This document shows positions 1 to 5,303 of a DNA stretch of 6,660 nt, piece by piece. The DNA is taken from the NCBI GenBank assembly GCA_024277955.1, contig JAJRUE010000009.1, positions 1-6,660 of the forward strand. Direction: 5' to 3'. Every line of letters starts with the position of its first letter. The stretch's first letter is position 1. A model generated the notes under the pieces. It saw only the letters and a program-made list of their open reading frames with translations. It searched no databases and was not told the DNA's origin. Origin of the DNA: Alphaproteobacteria bacterium (GTDB taxonomy: Bacteria; Pseudomonadota; Alphaproteobacteria; Rhodobacterales; Rhodobacteraceae). A program made the position numbers and the translations under genes.

Positions 1-405
1 CGCCGCGGGCAGCAGATGGGCGTCCTTGGTCAGGCGAATCGCCGCGCGCGCCGCCACCGGCGATCCTTCGCGCAACGACCTGAGCGGCCCCTTCATCGGC
101 GCGCGCAGGTCGTCCGCCGGGTCTGCCAGCGCCGCGATCCAGCCCGCGTCCGCGTCGCCCGGCACCGGGATGCGGGCGATGTCGCCATCATAGCAGCGCG
201 CCTTGAGCGTGGTCGCGCGCCGTTCGGTCAGCGCCACACAGGGCACCCCGAAGCCGCGGAAATCCGCCAGCCGCCCGTCGTCAGCCAGCTCGGCCGCCAT
301 CACCAGCGCAAGCCCGTCGTCCGACGCCAGCACCACCGGCATCCCCATGCGCAGATCGGACCGCGCACGGGCCAGAAGTTCAACGATGGTCGGGACGAGG
401 CTCAT
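1..405 (-). CDS. ribA: GTP cyclohydrolase II, N-terminal part (partial, cut by window edge)
   Basis: Codons 1-135 of a leftward gene, open to the window edge with no in-frame stop. It begins MSLVPTIVELLARARSDLRM. Later segments are LKARCYDGDIARIPVP (about residues 67-82) and DPADDLRAPMKGPL (about 97-110). I recognise these as the N-terminal extension of RibA in Rhodobacteraceae, which precedes the catalytic domain. RibA opens GTP to 2,5-diamino-6-ribosylamino-pyrimidinone phosphate, the first step of riboflavin synthesis in the cytosol. The catalytic zinc cysteines would lie beyond the edge, so the function rests on this N-terminal resemblance. The ATG at 405 is preceded by a GGCGGA stretch at usable ribosome-binding distance. 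The gene is divergent from cenR across 166 bp. The family call is moderately sure; the reading frame is secure. Confidence 0.66.
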   Translation of the reverse strand, partial: MSLVPTIVELLARARSDLRMGMPVVLASDDGLALVMAAELADDGRLADFRGFGVPCVALTERRATTLKARCYDGDIARIPVPGDADAGWIAALADPADDLRAPMKGPLRSLREGSPVAARAAIRLTKDAHLLPAA

Positions 406-430
406 GTAACATCCGCCGTGGTTTGCCCCG

Positions 431-460
431 TTGATGTAGCCGGGTTTGCAGGAATATGAA
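431..460 (+). promoter_or_regulatory. Weak candidate promoter for cenR in the ribA-cenR divergent spacer
   Basis: TTGATG (431-436) and TATGAA (455-460) are separated by 18 bp, each matching four of six positions of the sigma-70 boxes. Transcription from here would leave a leader of about 105 nt before the cenR ATG. A perfect TTGACA also occurs at 476-481 but has no acceptable -10 box 16-18 bp downstream. The spacer (406-571) holds no other gene that I can support. Confidence 0.25.
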
Positions 461-556
461 ACATTTGCCGCGCATTTGACACGTCCGCGTGAGGCGATTG
501 CAGCAAACCTTGCCGAAAACCCGCCGGCGCTCCATTTCAATGGACAGGACGTGAAA

Positions 557-562
557 AGGAGG
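557..562 (+). promoter_or_regulatory. Ribosome binding site that fixes the cenR start
   Basis: A full AGGAGG lies 9 nt before the ATG at 572. The reading frame is open back to an ATG at 446, and an in-frame GTG sits at 551. Neither has a comparable site. The residues they would add precede the normal MxxxKKILLVDDD start of a receiver domain. Confidence 0.85.
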
Positions 563-571
563 ATCGCCGAC

Positions 572-1258
572 ATGGGGACGCTCAAGAAAATCCTGCTGGT
601 GGATGACGATGATGACCTGCGCGAGGCGCTCAGCGAACAGCTGTTGATGACCGAAGACTTCGATGTCTTCGAGGCCGACAGCGGCGCAACCGCGATGGTC
701 AAGGTGAAAGAGGCGATCTACGACCTGGTCATCCTCGACGTGGGCCTGCCCGATACCGACGGGCGCGAACTGTGCCGCCGGATGCGCAAGCAGAACGTGA
801 AATGCCCGGTGCTGATGCTGACCGGCCACGATTCGGATGCCGACACGATCCTCGGGCTCGACGCCGGGGCGAACGACTATGTGTCCAAACCCTTCAAGTT
901 TCCGGTGCTGCTGGCCCGCATCCGCGCGCAGCTGCGCCAGCACGAACAGTCCGAAGACGCGGTGTTCCAGCTTGGGCCCTACACGTTCAAGCCGGCGATG
1001 AAGATGCTGATCACCGAAGACGACAAGAAGATTCGCCTGACGGAAAAGGAAACCAACATCCTGAAATTCCTGTATCGCGCCACCGAAGGCGTGGTCGCCC
1101 GCGACGTGCTGCTGCACGAGGTCTGGGGCTACAACGCCGGCGTTACCACCCACACGCTGGAAACCCACATTTACCGGCTTCGCCAAAAAATTGAACCAGA
1201 TCCGTCAAACGCTCGCCTTCTTGTTACGGAATCTGGGGGGTACCGATTGGTGGCCTGA
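572..1258 (+). CDS. cenR: OmpR/PhoB-family response regulator, probably CenR (cell-envelope regulator)
   Basis: This is a two-domain DNA-binding response regulator of 228 residues, the usual length. The receiver domain covers about residues 5-120, with the acidic cluster D11-D15, phospho-acceptor D56 (in LVILDVGLPDTDG), T84 and K106. The winged-helix domain covers about 130-228, with RLTEKETNILKFLY, EVWGYNAGVTTHTLETHIYR and a terminal GGYRLV hairpin. These motifs closely resemble CenR, which in Caulobacter and Rhodobacter is an essential regulator of envelope and outer-membrane genes, phosphorylated by the kinase CenK. No histidine kinase gene is present here, so the regulator is unpaired in this window. 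It is divergent from ribA and followed by an intrinsic terminator, so it may be transcribed alone. The last 29 codons have an unusual AT-rich codon choice. The family is certain; the CenR assignment is by recognition and probable. Confidence 0.9.
   Translation: MGTLKKILLVDDDDDLREALSEQLLMTEDFDVFEADSGATAMVKVKEAIYDLVILDVGLPDTDGRELCRRMRKQNVKCPVLMLTGHDSDADTILGLDAGANDYVSKPFKFPVLLARIRAQLRQHEQSEDAVFQLGPYTFKPAMKMLITEDDKKIRLTEKETNILKFLYRATEGVVARDVLLHEVWGYNAGVTTHTLETHIYRLRQKIEPDPSNARLLVTESGGYRLVA
1169..1255 (+). other. Codon-usage break at the 3' end of cenR
   Basis: Codons 200-228 use ATT, CTT, CAA, AAA, CCA, TCA, GCT, GTT, TCT, CGA and TTG, where the rest of the gene prefers G/C-ending synonyms. By hand count 13 of these 29 codons end in G or C, against 86 of the first 100 codons. 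The encoded protein is ordinary family sequence, so the shift is at synonymous sites. The stretch contains an A6 run (1185-1190) and an imperfect inverted repeat, CCAGATCCG (1196-1204) with CGGAATCTGG (1227-1236), which has one bulged A. Confidence 0.7.
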
Positions 1259-1266
1259 AACGAATC

Positions 1267-1292
1267 CCCCGTGCATCGGGGTCATGATGCAC
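1267..1292 (+). other. Two mutually exclusive hairpins in the cenR 3' UTR
   Basis: GTGCATC (1271-1277) pairs perfectly with GATGCAC (1286-1292) around an 8-nt loop. CCCCG (1267-1271) can instead pair with CGGGG (1277-1281) around TGCAT. The two share bases and cannot form together. They lie between the cenR stop and the terminator. The single-stranded stretch that follows holds CACCTCC (1292-1298), which resembles the 16S anti-Shine-Dalgarno sequence. The role is unknown. Confidence 0.45.
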
Positions 1293-1308
1293 ACCTCCCT
1301 GTTGGACT

Positions 1309-1336
1309 GACCGGGCCTTGTGCCCGGTCTTTTTTT
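1309..1336 (+). terminator. Rho-independent terminator after cenR
   Basis: A perfect 8-bp stem, GACCGGGC (1309-1316) with GCCCGGTC (1322-1329), closes a CTTGT loop and is followed directly by seven T residues (1330-1336). It lies 50 bp after the cenR stop and only 31 bp before the xthA start codon. This is the strongest terminator in the window. Confidence 0.88.
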
Positions 1337-1355
1337 GTGCGGAATAGGCGGCAAA

Positions 1356-1360
1356 AGGAG
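1356..1360 (+). promoter_or_regulatory. Ribosome binding site that fixes the xthA start
   Basis: AGGAG, within AAAAGGAG (1353-1360), lies 7 nt before the ATG at 1368. The frame is open back to an ATG at 1320, but that one falls inside the terminator hairpin and would add residues unlike the family's MxFxLATWNIN start. Confidence 0.85.
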
Positions 1361-1367
1361 ACGCGCC

Positions 1368-2156
1368 ATGTCCTTCACCCTTGCCACCTGGAACATCAAC
1401 TCGGTCCGCCTGCGCGAACCGCTGGTGCTGAAACTGCTGGCCGAAGAAGCCCCCGACATCCTCTGCCTGCAGGAATGCAAGAGCCCGGTCGACAAGATCC
1501 CCACCGAAGGGTTCGAGGCGCTTGGTTACCGCTACCGGGTGGCGCGCGGCCAAAAGGGCTATAACGGCGTGATGATCCTGTCGCGCCTGCCGATCACCGA
1601 CGCGGGCGACAAGGACTTTGCCGCGCTTGGCCACGCCCGCCACGTTGCCGGGCGGCTGGAAAACGGCGTGGTGATCCACAATTTCTATGTGCCCGCCGGC
1701 GGCGACAAGCCGGACCGCGAGGTGAATGAAAAGTTCGGCCAGAAGCTGGATTACCTGACCGGGATGCGCGACTGGTTCCACGCCGAAAGGCCGGAACGCG
1801 CGATCCTGGTGGGCGATCTGAACATCGCCCCGCGCGAAGACGACGTGTGGAATCACAAGGCGTTGCTGAAAATCGTCAGCCATACCCCGATCGAGGTCGA
1901 ACACCTCGGCGCGGCGCAGGACGCCGGCAACTGGGTGGACATCACCCGCCGGGACATCCCGCAGGGGCAGCTTTATTCCTGGTGGTCCTACCGGGCGCGC
2001 GACTGGGACGCCGCCGACAAGGGCCGCCGGCTGGACCACGTCTGGGCCACGCCCGATATCGCCGGGGCCGCGCATGGGTCGCGCATCCTGCGCGCGGTGC
2101 GGGGCTGGGAAAAGCCTTCGGACCACGCGCCGGTCTTTGCCAGCTTTGATCTTTGA
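1368..2156 (+). CDS. xthA: Exodeoxyribonuclease III (AP endonuclease)
   Basis: This is a cytosolic, metal-dependent 3'-5' exonuclease and class II AP endonuclease of base-excision repair. It cuts 5' of abasic sites and removes 3' blocking groups. The 262-residue protein is a complete EEP-fold (exonuclease-endonuclease-phosphatase) enzyme, close in length to E. coli XthA. Visible active-site elements are N9 and N11 in ATWNIN, the metal-binding E36 in CLQECK, Y107 in IHNFYVPAGGD, D150 and N152 in LVGDLNIAP, D223 and H224 in RRLDHVWAT, and the catalytic pair D252-H253 in KPSDHAP. All key residues are intact. The gene starts just after the cenR terminator, and I find no convincing promoter in the 31 bp between them. 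It may therefore depend on read-through or on an unrecognised promoter. An 88-bp gap separates it from the next gene, which has its own candidate promoter. Confidence 0.95.
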   Translation: MSFTLATWNINSVRLREPLVLKLLAEEAPDILCLQECKSPVDKIPTEGFEALGYRYRVARGQKGYNGVMILSRLPITDAGDKDFAALGHARHVAGRLENGVVIHNFYVPAGGDKPDREVNEKFGQKLDYLTGMRDWFHAERPERAILVGDLNIAPREDDVWNHKALLKIVSHTPIEVEHLGAAQDAGNWVDITRRDIPQGQLYSWWSYRARDWDAADKGRRLDHVWATPDIAGAAHGSRILRAVRGWEKPSDHAPVFASFDL

Positions 2157-2182
2157 ACGGGCGCGACGCAGGGCCGCAGATC

Positions 2183-2211
2183 TTGCAACGCGGGCCGCGA
2201 TGCTCCATCTA
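2183..2211 (+). promoter_or_regulatory. Candidate promoter for the cnoX-type gene
   Basis: TTGCAA (2183-2188) and CATCTA (2206-2211) are separated by 17 bp in the 88-bp spacer after xthA. The expected start near 2218 would leave a leader of about 27 nt containing GAGGA (2233-2237), which sits 7 nt before the ATG at 2245. The -10 match is modest. Confidence 0.38.
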
Positions 2212-2244
2212 GCAAGCAACCCGATCTAATCAGAGGACACCCCG

Positions 2245-3150
2245 ATGCTGGAACTAGGCCAGACCCCCGATGCCGCCGGCGCGGACCTGATCAAGGACGT
2301 TGCCGAAGCCGATTTCATGGCGGAAGTGATCGAGGCTTCGAAAGAAGTCCCGGTTATCGTCGATTTCTGGGCGCCCTGGTGCGGCCCCTGCAAGACCCTC
2401 GGTCCGGCGCTGGAAGCCGCCGTCAAAAAGGCCGGCGGCAAGGTGCGCATGGCCAAGGTCAATGTCGATGAAAACCAGCAGATCTCGGCCCAGCTGCGCA
2501 TCCAGTCGATCCCGACCGTCTATGCCTTCTGGCAGGGCCAGCCGGTCGACGGTTTCCAGGGCGCGCTGCCCGGCTCGGAAATCGACGCTTTCGTAAAGAA
2601 GACGGCCGATCTTGCCGGTGACGGCGGCCTGAGCGAAGCGATCGAGGCCGCCGAAGCGATGCTGGCCGAAGGCGCCGCCGTCGATGCCGCCCAGACCTTT
2701 GCCGCGATCCTTGGCGAGGAACCCGAAAACGCCGCCGCCTATGGCGGGCTGGTGCGCGCCCATATCGCCACGGGCGACCTGGACCAGGCCGAAGCGGTGC
2801 TGAACGGCGCGCCGGCGTCGATCTCGTCCAGCCCGGAACTCGAAGCGGCGCATGCGCAACTGCAACTGGCCCGCCAGGCCGCCGACGCCGGCCCGATTGG
2901 CGATCTGCGCACCGCCCTCGACGCCAACCCGGACGATCTGCAGATCCGCTTTGATCTGGCGATGGCGCTGCACGCCGGCGGCGAGGTGCAAGAAGCGGTG
3001 GATGAGCTGCTTGAGATTTTCCGCCGGGATCGCAACTGGAACGACGAAGCCGCGAAAAAGCAGCTGTTCATCATTTTCGAAGCGCTCAAACCCGACGACC
3101 CGATCGTGCTGAATGGACGCCGCAAGCTATCGTCGCTAATATTCGCGTGA
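2245..3150 (+). CDS. cnoX: Thioredoxin-TPR protein, CnoX (YbbN)-type co-chaperedoxin
   Basis: The 301-residue protein combines an N-terminal thioredoxin fold (about residues 15-122) with a C-terminal TPR-like helical region (about 128-300). The redox motif is WCGPC at 45-49, with FWAP before it and the cis-proline P90 in QSIPTVYAF. The C-terminal end, RDRNWNDEAAKKQL then GRRKLSSLIF, is typical of the YbbN/CnoX family. CnoX proteins hold unfolded substrates and protect them from over-oxidation, then pass them to chaperones. Because both active-site cysteines are kept, unlike the SXXC form of E. coli, thiol-disulfide activity is expected, as in the Caulobacter protein. There is no signal peptide, so it is cytosolic. 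It is followed closely by the Lon-domain gene, and its last codons include the rare CTA, CTA and ATA, which coincide with a promoter-like sequence. Confidence 0.88.
   Translation: MLELGQTPDAAGADLIKDVAEADFMAEVIEASKEVPVIVDFWAPWCGPCKTLGPALEAAVKKAGGKVRMAKVNVDENQQISAQLRIQSIPTVYAFWQGQPVDGFQGALPGSEIDAFVKKTADLAGDGGLSEAIEAAEAMLAEGAAVDAAQTFAAILGEEPENAAAYGGLVRAHIATGDLDQAEAVLNGAPASISSSPELEAAHAQLQLARQAADAGPIGDLRTALDANPDDLQIRFDLAMALHAGGEVQEAVDELLEIFRRDRNWNDEAAKKQLFIIFEALKPDDPIVLNGRRKLSSLIFA
3114..3142 (+). promoter_or_regulatory. Candidate internal promoter inside the 3' end of cnoX
   Basis: TGGACG (3114-3119) and TAATAT (3137-3142) are separated by 17 bp. TAATAT is formed by the rare codons CTA-ATA followed by the T of TTC. 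Transcription would begin near 3149, giving the Lon-domain gene its own short leader of about 25 nt ahead of the ATG at 3174. Confidence 0.4.
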
Positions 3151-3173
3151 CCCTTCATGCGCTAGGTAATGCG

Positions 3174-3815
3174 ATGTTCCACGTTGCCGACCTGCCCGAC
3201 AACCTGCCGGTTTTCCCCCTGGCGGGCGCGTTGCTGCTGCCGCGTGCCCGGCTGCCGCTGCATGTGTTCGAGCCGCGCTACCTGGCGATGCTGGAAGACG
3301 TGCTGAAAACCCCGCAACGGCTGATCGGCCTGATCCAGCCCGCCGCCGGCGACGACGACCCGCCGCGGCTGCACGATGTCGGCTGCGCCGGCCGCATCAC
3401 GGCGTTTTCCGAAGGCAACGACGGGCGCTACATGATCACGCTGACCGGGATTTCGCGGTTCCGGCTGCGCGACGAAATCCAGGGCTTTTCCCCATATCGC
3501 AAGTGGCACGTGTCCTGGCAGGAATTCGAGAAAGACATGGGCCCGTCCGAACACGACCCGGGCTTCGACCGGCCCGCCTTCATGGACCTGCTGGGCCGCT
3601 ATTTCGAAACCCAGGATCTGCAGACCGACTGGGAATCGCTGCAAAAGGCCGATGACGAAATGCTGATCAATTCGCTGTCCATGCTGGTGCCGCTGGACCC
3701 CGAAGACCGCCAGGCCCTGCTGGAAGCGCAAACCCTGGCGCACCGCCGCGACACGCTGGCGACGCTACTGGACTTTGCGCTGCGCAGCGGCCGGGGCGAG
3801 GACATCATGCAATGA
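3174..3815 (+). CDS. Stand-alone Lon N-terminal (LonN/LAN) domain protein
   Basis: The 213-residue protein consists only of the substrate-binding N domain of Lon-type proteases, with no AAA+ ATPase or Ser-Lys protease domain. Key segments are LPVFPLAGALLLPR (residues 11-24) with PLHVFEPRYLAML (28-40), and GCAGRI then GRYMITLTGISRFR (about 70-98). A helical C-terminal part runs from about 132 to 208. Proteins of this kind have no established enzyme activity; a substrate-binding or adaptor role is only inferred. The frame is also open from a GTG at 3147 that overlaps the cnoX stop. I prefer the ATG at 3174 because AGGT (3164-3167) precedes it at 6 nt, the domain starts soon after it, and a promoter-like sequence would begin transcription near 3149. 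The stop overlaps the next start as ATGA, implying translational coupling. Confidence 0.87.
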   Translation: MFHVADLPDNLPVFPLAGALLLPRARLPLHVFEPRYLAMLEDVLKTPQRLIGLIQPAAGDDDPPRLHDVGCAGRITAFSEGNDGRYMITLTGISRFRLRDEIQGFSPYRKWHVSWQEFEKDMGPSEHDPGFDRPAFMDLLGRYFETQDLQTDWESLQKADDEMLINSLSMLVPLDPEDRQALLEAQTLAHRRDTLATLLDFALRSGRGEDIMQ

Positions 3816-3997
3816 CGCGCGAACAGCCCAAAGCCGACCGCAAGATGCTCGAAGCGCTGGTGTGCCCGCTGACCCAGGCGACGCTGGATTATGACGCCGA
3901 ACGTCAGGAACTGGTGTCGCGCGCGGCCAAACTGGCCTTTCCGATCCGCGACGGCATTCCGGTGATGCTGGTGGATGAAGCCCGGCCCATCGACTGA
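3812..3997 (+). CDS. Trm112-family small protein (YcaR-like), zinc cysteines mostly lost
   Basis: The 61-residue protein aligns by eye with the bacterial YcaR/Trm112 family. Matching segments are KMLEALVCPLTQATLDYD near the start and the hallmark LAFPIRDGIPVMLVDEAR (residues 41-58). Eukaryotic and archaeal Trm112 proteins bind zinc and activate methyltransferases; the role of the short bacterial forms is not settled. Only one cysteine (C18) remains of the CPxC arrangement, since the residue three places later is T21 rather than cysteine, so a zinc knuckle is unlikely. The ATG overlaps the preceding stop by 4 bp, with GAGGA (3798-3802) 9 nt upstream, so it is probably co-translated with the Lon-domain protein. 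Its stop faces the ubiH-type stop across 14 bp that hold a CGGCGCCG palindrome (4001-4008) but no T tract. Confidence 0.88.
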   Translation: MTREQPKADRKMLEALVCPLTQATLDYDAERQELVSRAAKLAFPIRDGIPVMLVDEARPID

Positions 3998-4011
3998 GCG
4001 CGGCGCCGCCT

Positions 4012-5238
4012 TCAGATCGCGCGGCCTTGCAGCAGGCGCGGCAGATCGCCGGTCAGCCCGGCGGCTTCGCGGATGAAGCCCCGGCGCAGCCCCGGCAGGG
4101 CATTGACCAGCCCAAGCCCCAGGTCACGCCCCAGCCGCAGCATGGAATTATCGTTGGAAAACAGCGCATTGACACCATTGGTCGCGGCCACCAGCGTCAT
4201 CACGTCGAACCGGCGCCACTGGTCGTAGCGGGCCAGAACATCGGCGCGCCCGATGTCTTCGCCGCGCCGGTGCGCCAGGGCCAGCACCTCGGCCAGGGTG
4301 GCCACGTCCTTGAGCCCGGCGTTCAGCCCCTGCCCGGCGATCGGGTGCATCCCATGCGCCGCATCGCCCACCAGCGCCACCCGTTCGGCGTGAAAGGCCA
4401 TCGCCAGCGTCAGGTTCAGCGGATAGGTAAAGCGGGCGCCGGCCAGCGCGATCTCGCCCAGGAAATCGCCGAACCGCGGGCGCAGCACGTCCAGATAGTC
4501 GGCGTCCGGCAGAGCGTTGATGCGCGCCGCCTCGGCGTGGGTTTCGGTCCAGACGATCGATGATTGCCGGCCCGGCAGCGGCAGGATCGCCAGCGGCCCC
4601 GGCGGCATGAAGAACTGGTGCGCCACCCCGCCATGGTCGCGCTCGTGGGCGATCGCGCAGACCAGCGCGGTCTGGCCGTAGTCATGCACAAAGCGTTTGA
4701 TTGCGGCCCGCTGCCCGGTGGGCGAACGCCGCCCGTCGCACCCCACCAGCAGCCGCGCCGTCAGCGTGCCCCCGGACCCCAGCCCGGCGGTGACCGACGC
4801 CGGGCCGATATCCTGCGATACCACCGTGTCGCCCGCCAGAACCGTGATGCGCGGATCGTCGGCCAGCGCGTCGGCCAGCGCGCGGCGCAGATAGCGGTCC
4901 TCGATCATGTAGCCCATCGGGCCTTCTTCGATCTCGGCATGGTCGAATTCCAGCACGAAGGGCGATGGCCCTTCGCCGGCGCGCCCGTCGCTGACCTTGA
5001 TTTCCAGCAGCGGCTGCGCGTGTTCGGCGACCGTGCCCCAGACCCTGAGCGCCGCCAGAAGCCGCTGCGAGGTGACCGCCAGCGCGTAGCCGCGCCCGTC
5101 AAAGCCGGTGGCCCCCTGCACCTTGGCGGGCACCGGGTCCACCACGCAGACCCGCAGCCCGACGCCGGCCAGCGCCAGTGCCAGGGCGGACCCGTTCAGC
5201 GCCCCGCCGGCAATCAGGATATCGTGGTCAACGGCCAT
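4012..5238 (-). CDS. UbiH/UbiF/COQ6-family FAD-dependent monooxygenase (ubiquinone biosynthesis)
   Basis: The 408-residue protein is a full-length class A flavoprotein hydroxylase, which adds hydroxyl groups to the ubiquinone ring using O2 and NAD(P)H. The N-terminal FAD dinucleotide fold reads DILIAGGALNG (residues 6-16). The DG motif is LLVGCDGRRSPTGQ (163-176), and the second FAD motif is RVALVGDAAHGMHPIAGQGLN (about 286-306). The last of these is characteristic of the UbiH/COQ6 group. Which ring position it hydroxylates cannot be told from sequence, because alphaproteobacterial members differ in regiospecificity, so I give no symbol. The third glycine of the usual GGGLNG is alanine (A13). 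No membrane segment is evident; such enzymes act at the membrane in a Ubi complex. The start codon has no clear ribosome-binding site, but a promoter-like sequence lies at leaderless distance. The gene is convergent with the Trm112 gene and divergent from the amidase gene. Confidence 0.9.
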   Translation of the reverse strand: MAVDHDILIAGGALNGSALALALAGVGLRVCVVDPVPAKVQGATGFDGRGYALAVTSQRLLAALRVWGTVAEHAQPLLEIKVSDGRAGEGPSPFVLEFDHAEIEEGPMGYMIEDRYLRRALADALADDPRITVLAGDTVVSQDIGPASVTAGLGSGGTLTARLLVGCDGRRSPTGQRAAIKRFVHDYGQTALVCAIAHERDHGGVAHQFFMPPGPLAILPLPGRQSSIVWTETHAEAARINALPDADYLDVLRPRFGDFLGEIALAGARFTYPLNLTLAMAFHAERVALVGDAAHGMHPIAGQGLNAGLKDVATLAEVLALAHRRGEDIGRADVLARYDQWRRFDVMTLVAATNGVNALFSNDNSMLRLGRDLGLGLVNALPGLRRGFIREAAGLTGDLPRLLQGRAI

Positions 5239-5244
5239 GTTTCA

Positions 5245-5272
5245 CTTATCGCGCATCGGGCGGGATTGTCCA
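5245..5272 (-). promoter_or_regulatory. Candidate promoter for the ubiH-type gene, placed for a leaderless mRNA
   Basis: On the minus strand TGGACA (5272-5267) and GATAAG (5250-5245) are separated by 16 bp, matching five and four of six sigma-70 positions. Six bases, TGAAAC, separate the -10 box from the ATG at 5238. Transcription would therefore begin at or next to the start codon. Confidence 0.45.
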
Positions 5273-5303
5273 TGCGGCCCGCGGCGTTTACCGTCGCCCC
5301 GAA

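Noticed and set aside
476..481. A perfect TTGACA as the cenR -35 box
   Set aside because: No sequence resembling a -10 box lies 16-18 bp downstream.
446..571. A 42-residue N-terminal extension of cenR from the ATG at 446
   Set aside because: It has no ribosome-binding site, its residues are unlike any receiver domain, and a strong AGGAGG sits directly before the ATG at 572.
380..1186. A 268-codon minus-strand open frame across cenR
   Set aside because: It is antisense to a well-supported gene. Its product is rich in His, Gln and Arg with no recognisable domain, as expected of a GC-rich shadow frame.
1224..2219. A 331-codon minus-strand open frame across xthA
   Set aside because: It is fully antisense to an exodeoxyribonuclease III gene with all active-site residues, and its composition is typical of an antisense frame.
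2254..2991. A 245-codon minus-strand open frame across cnoX
   Set aside because: It mirrors the cnoX codons and shows no motif or start context of its own.
3162..3743. A 193-codon minus-strand open frame across the LonN gene
   Set aside because: It is a shadow of the conserved LonN coding sequence with no domain of its own.
3998..4011. The GC palindrome between the convergent Trm112 and ubiH-type genes as a bidirectional terminator
   Set aside because: CGGCGCCG is only 8 bp, leaves no loop and has no T tract on either side.
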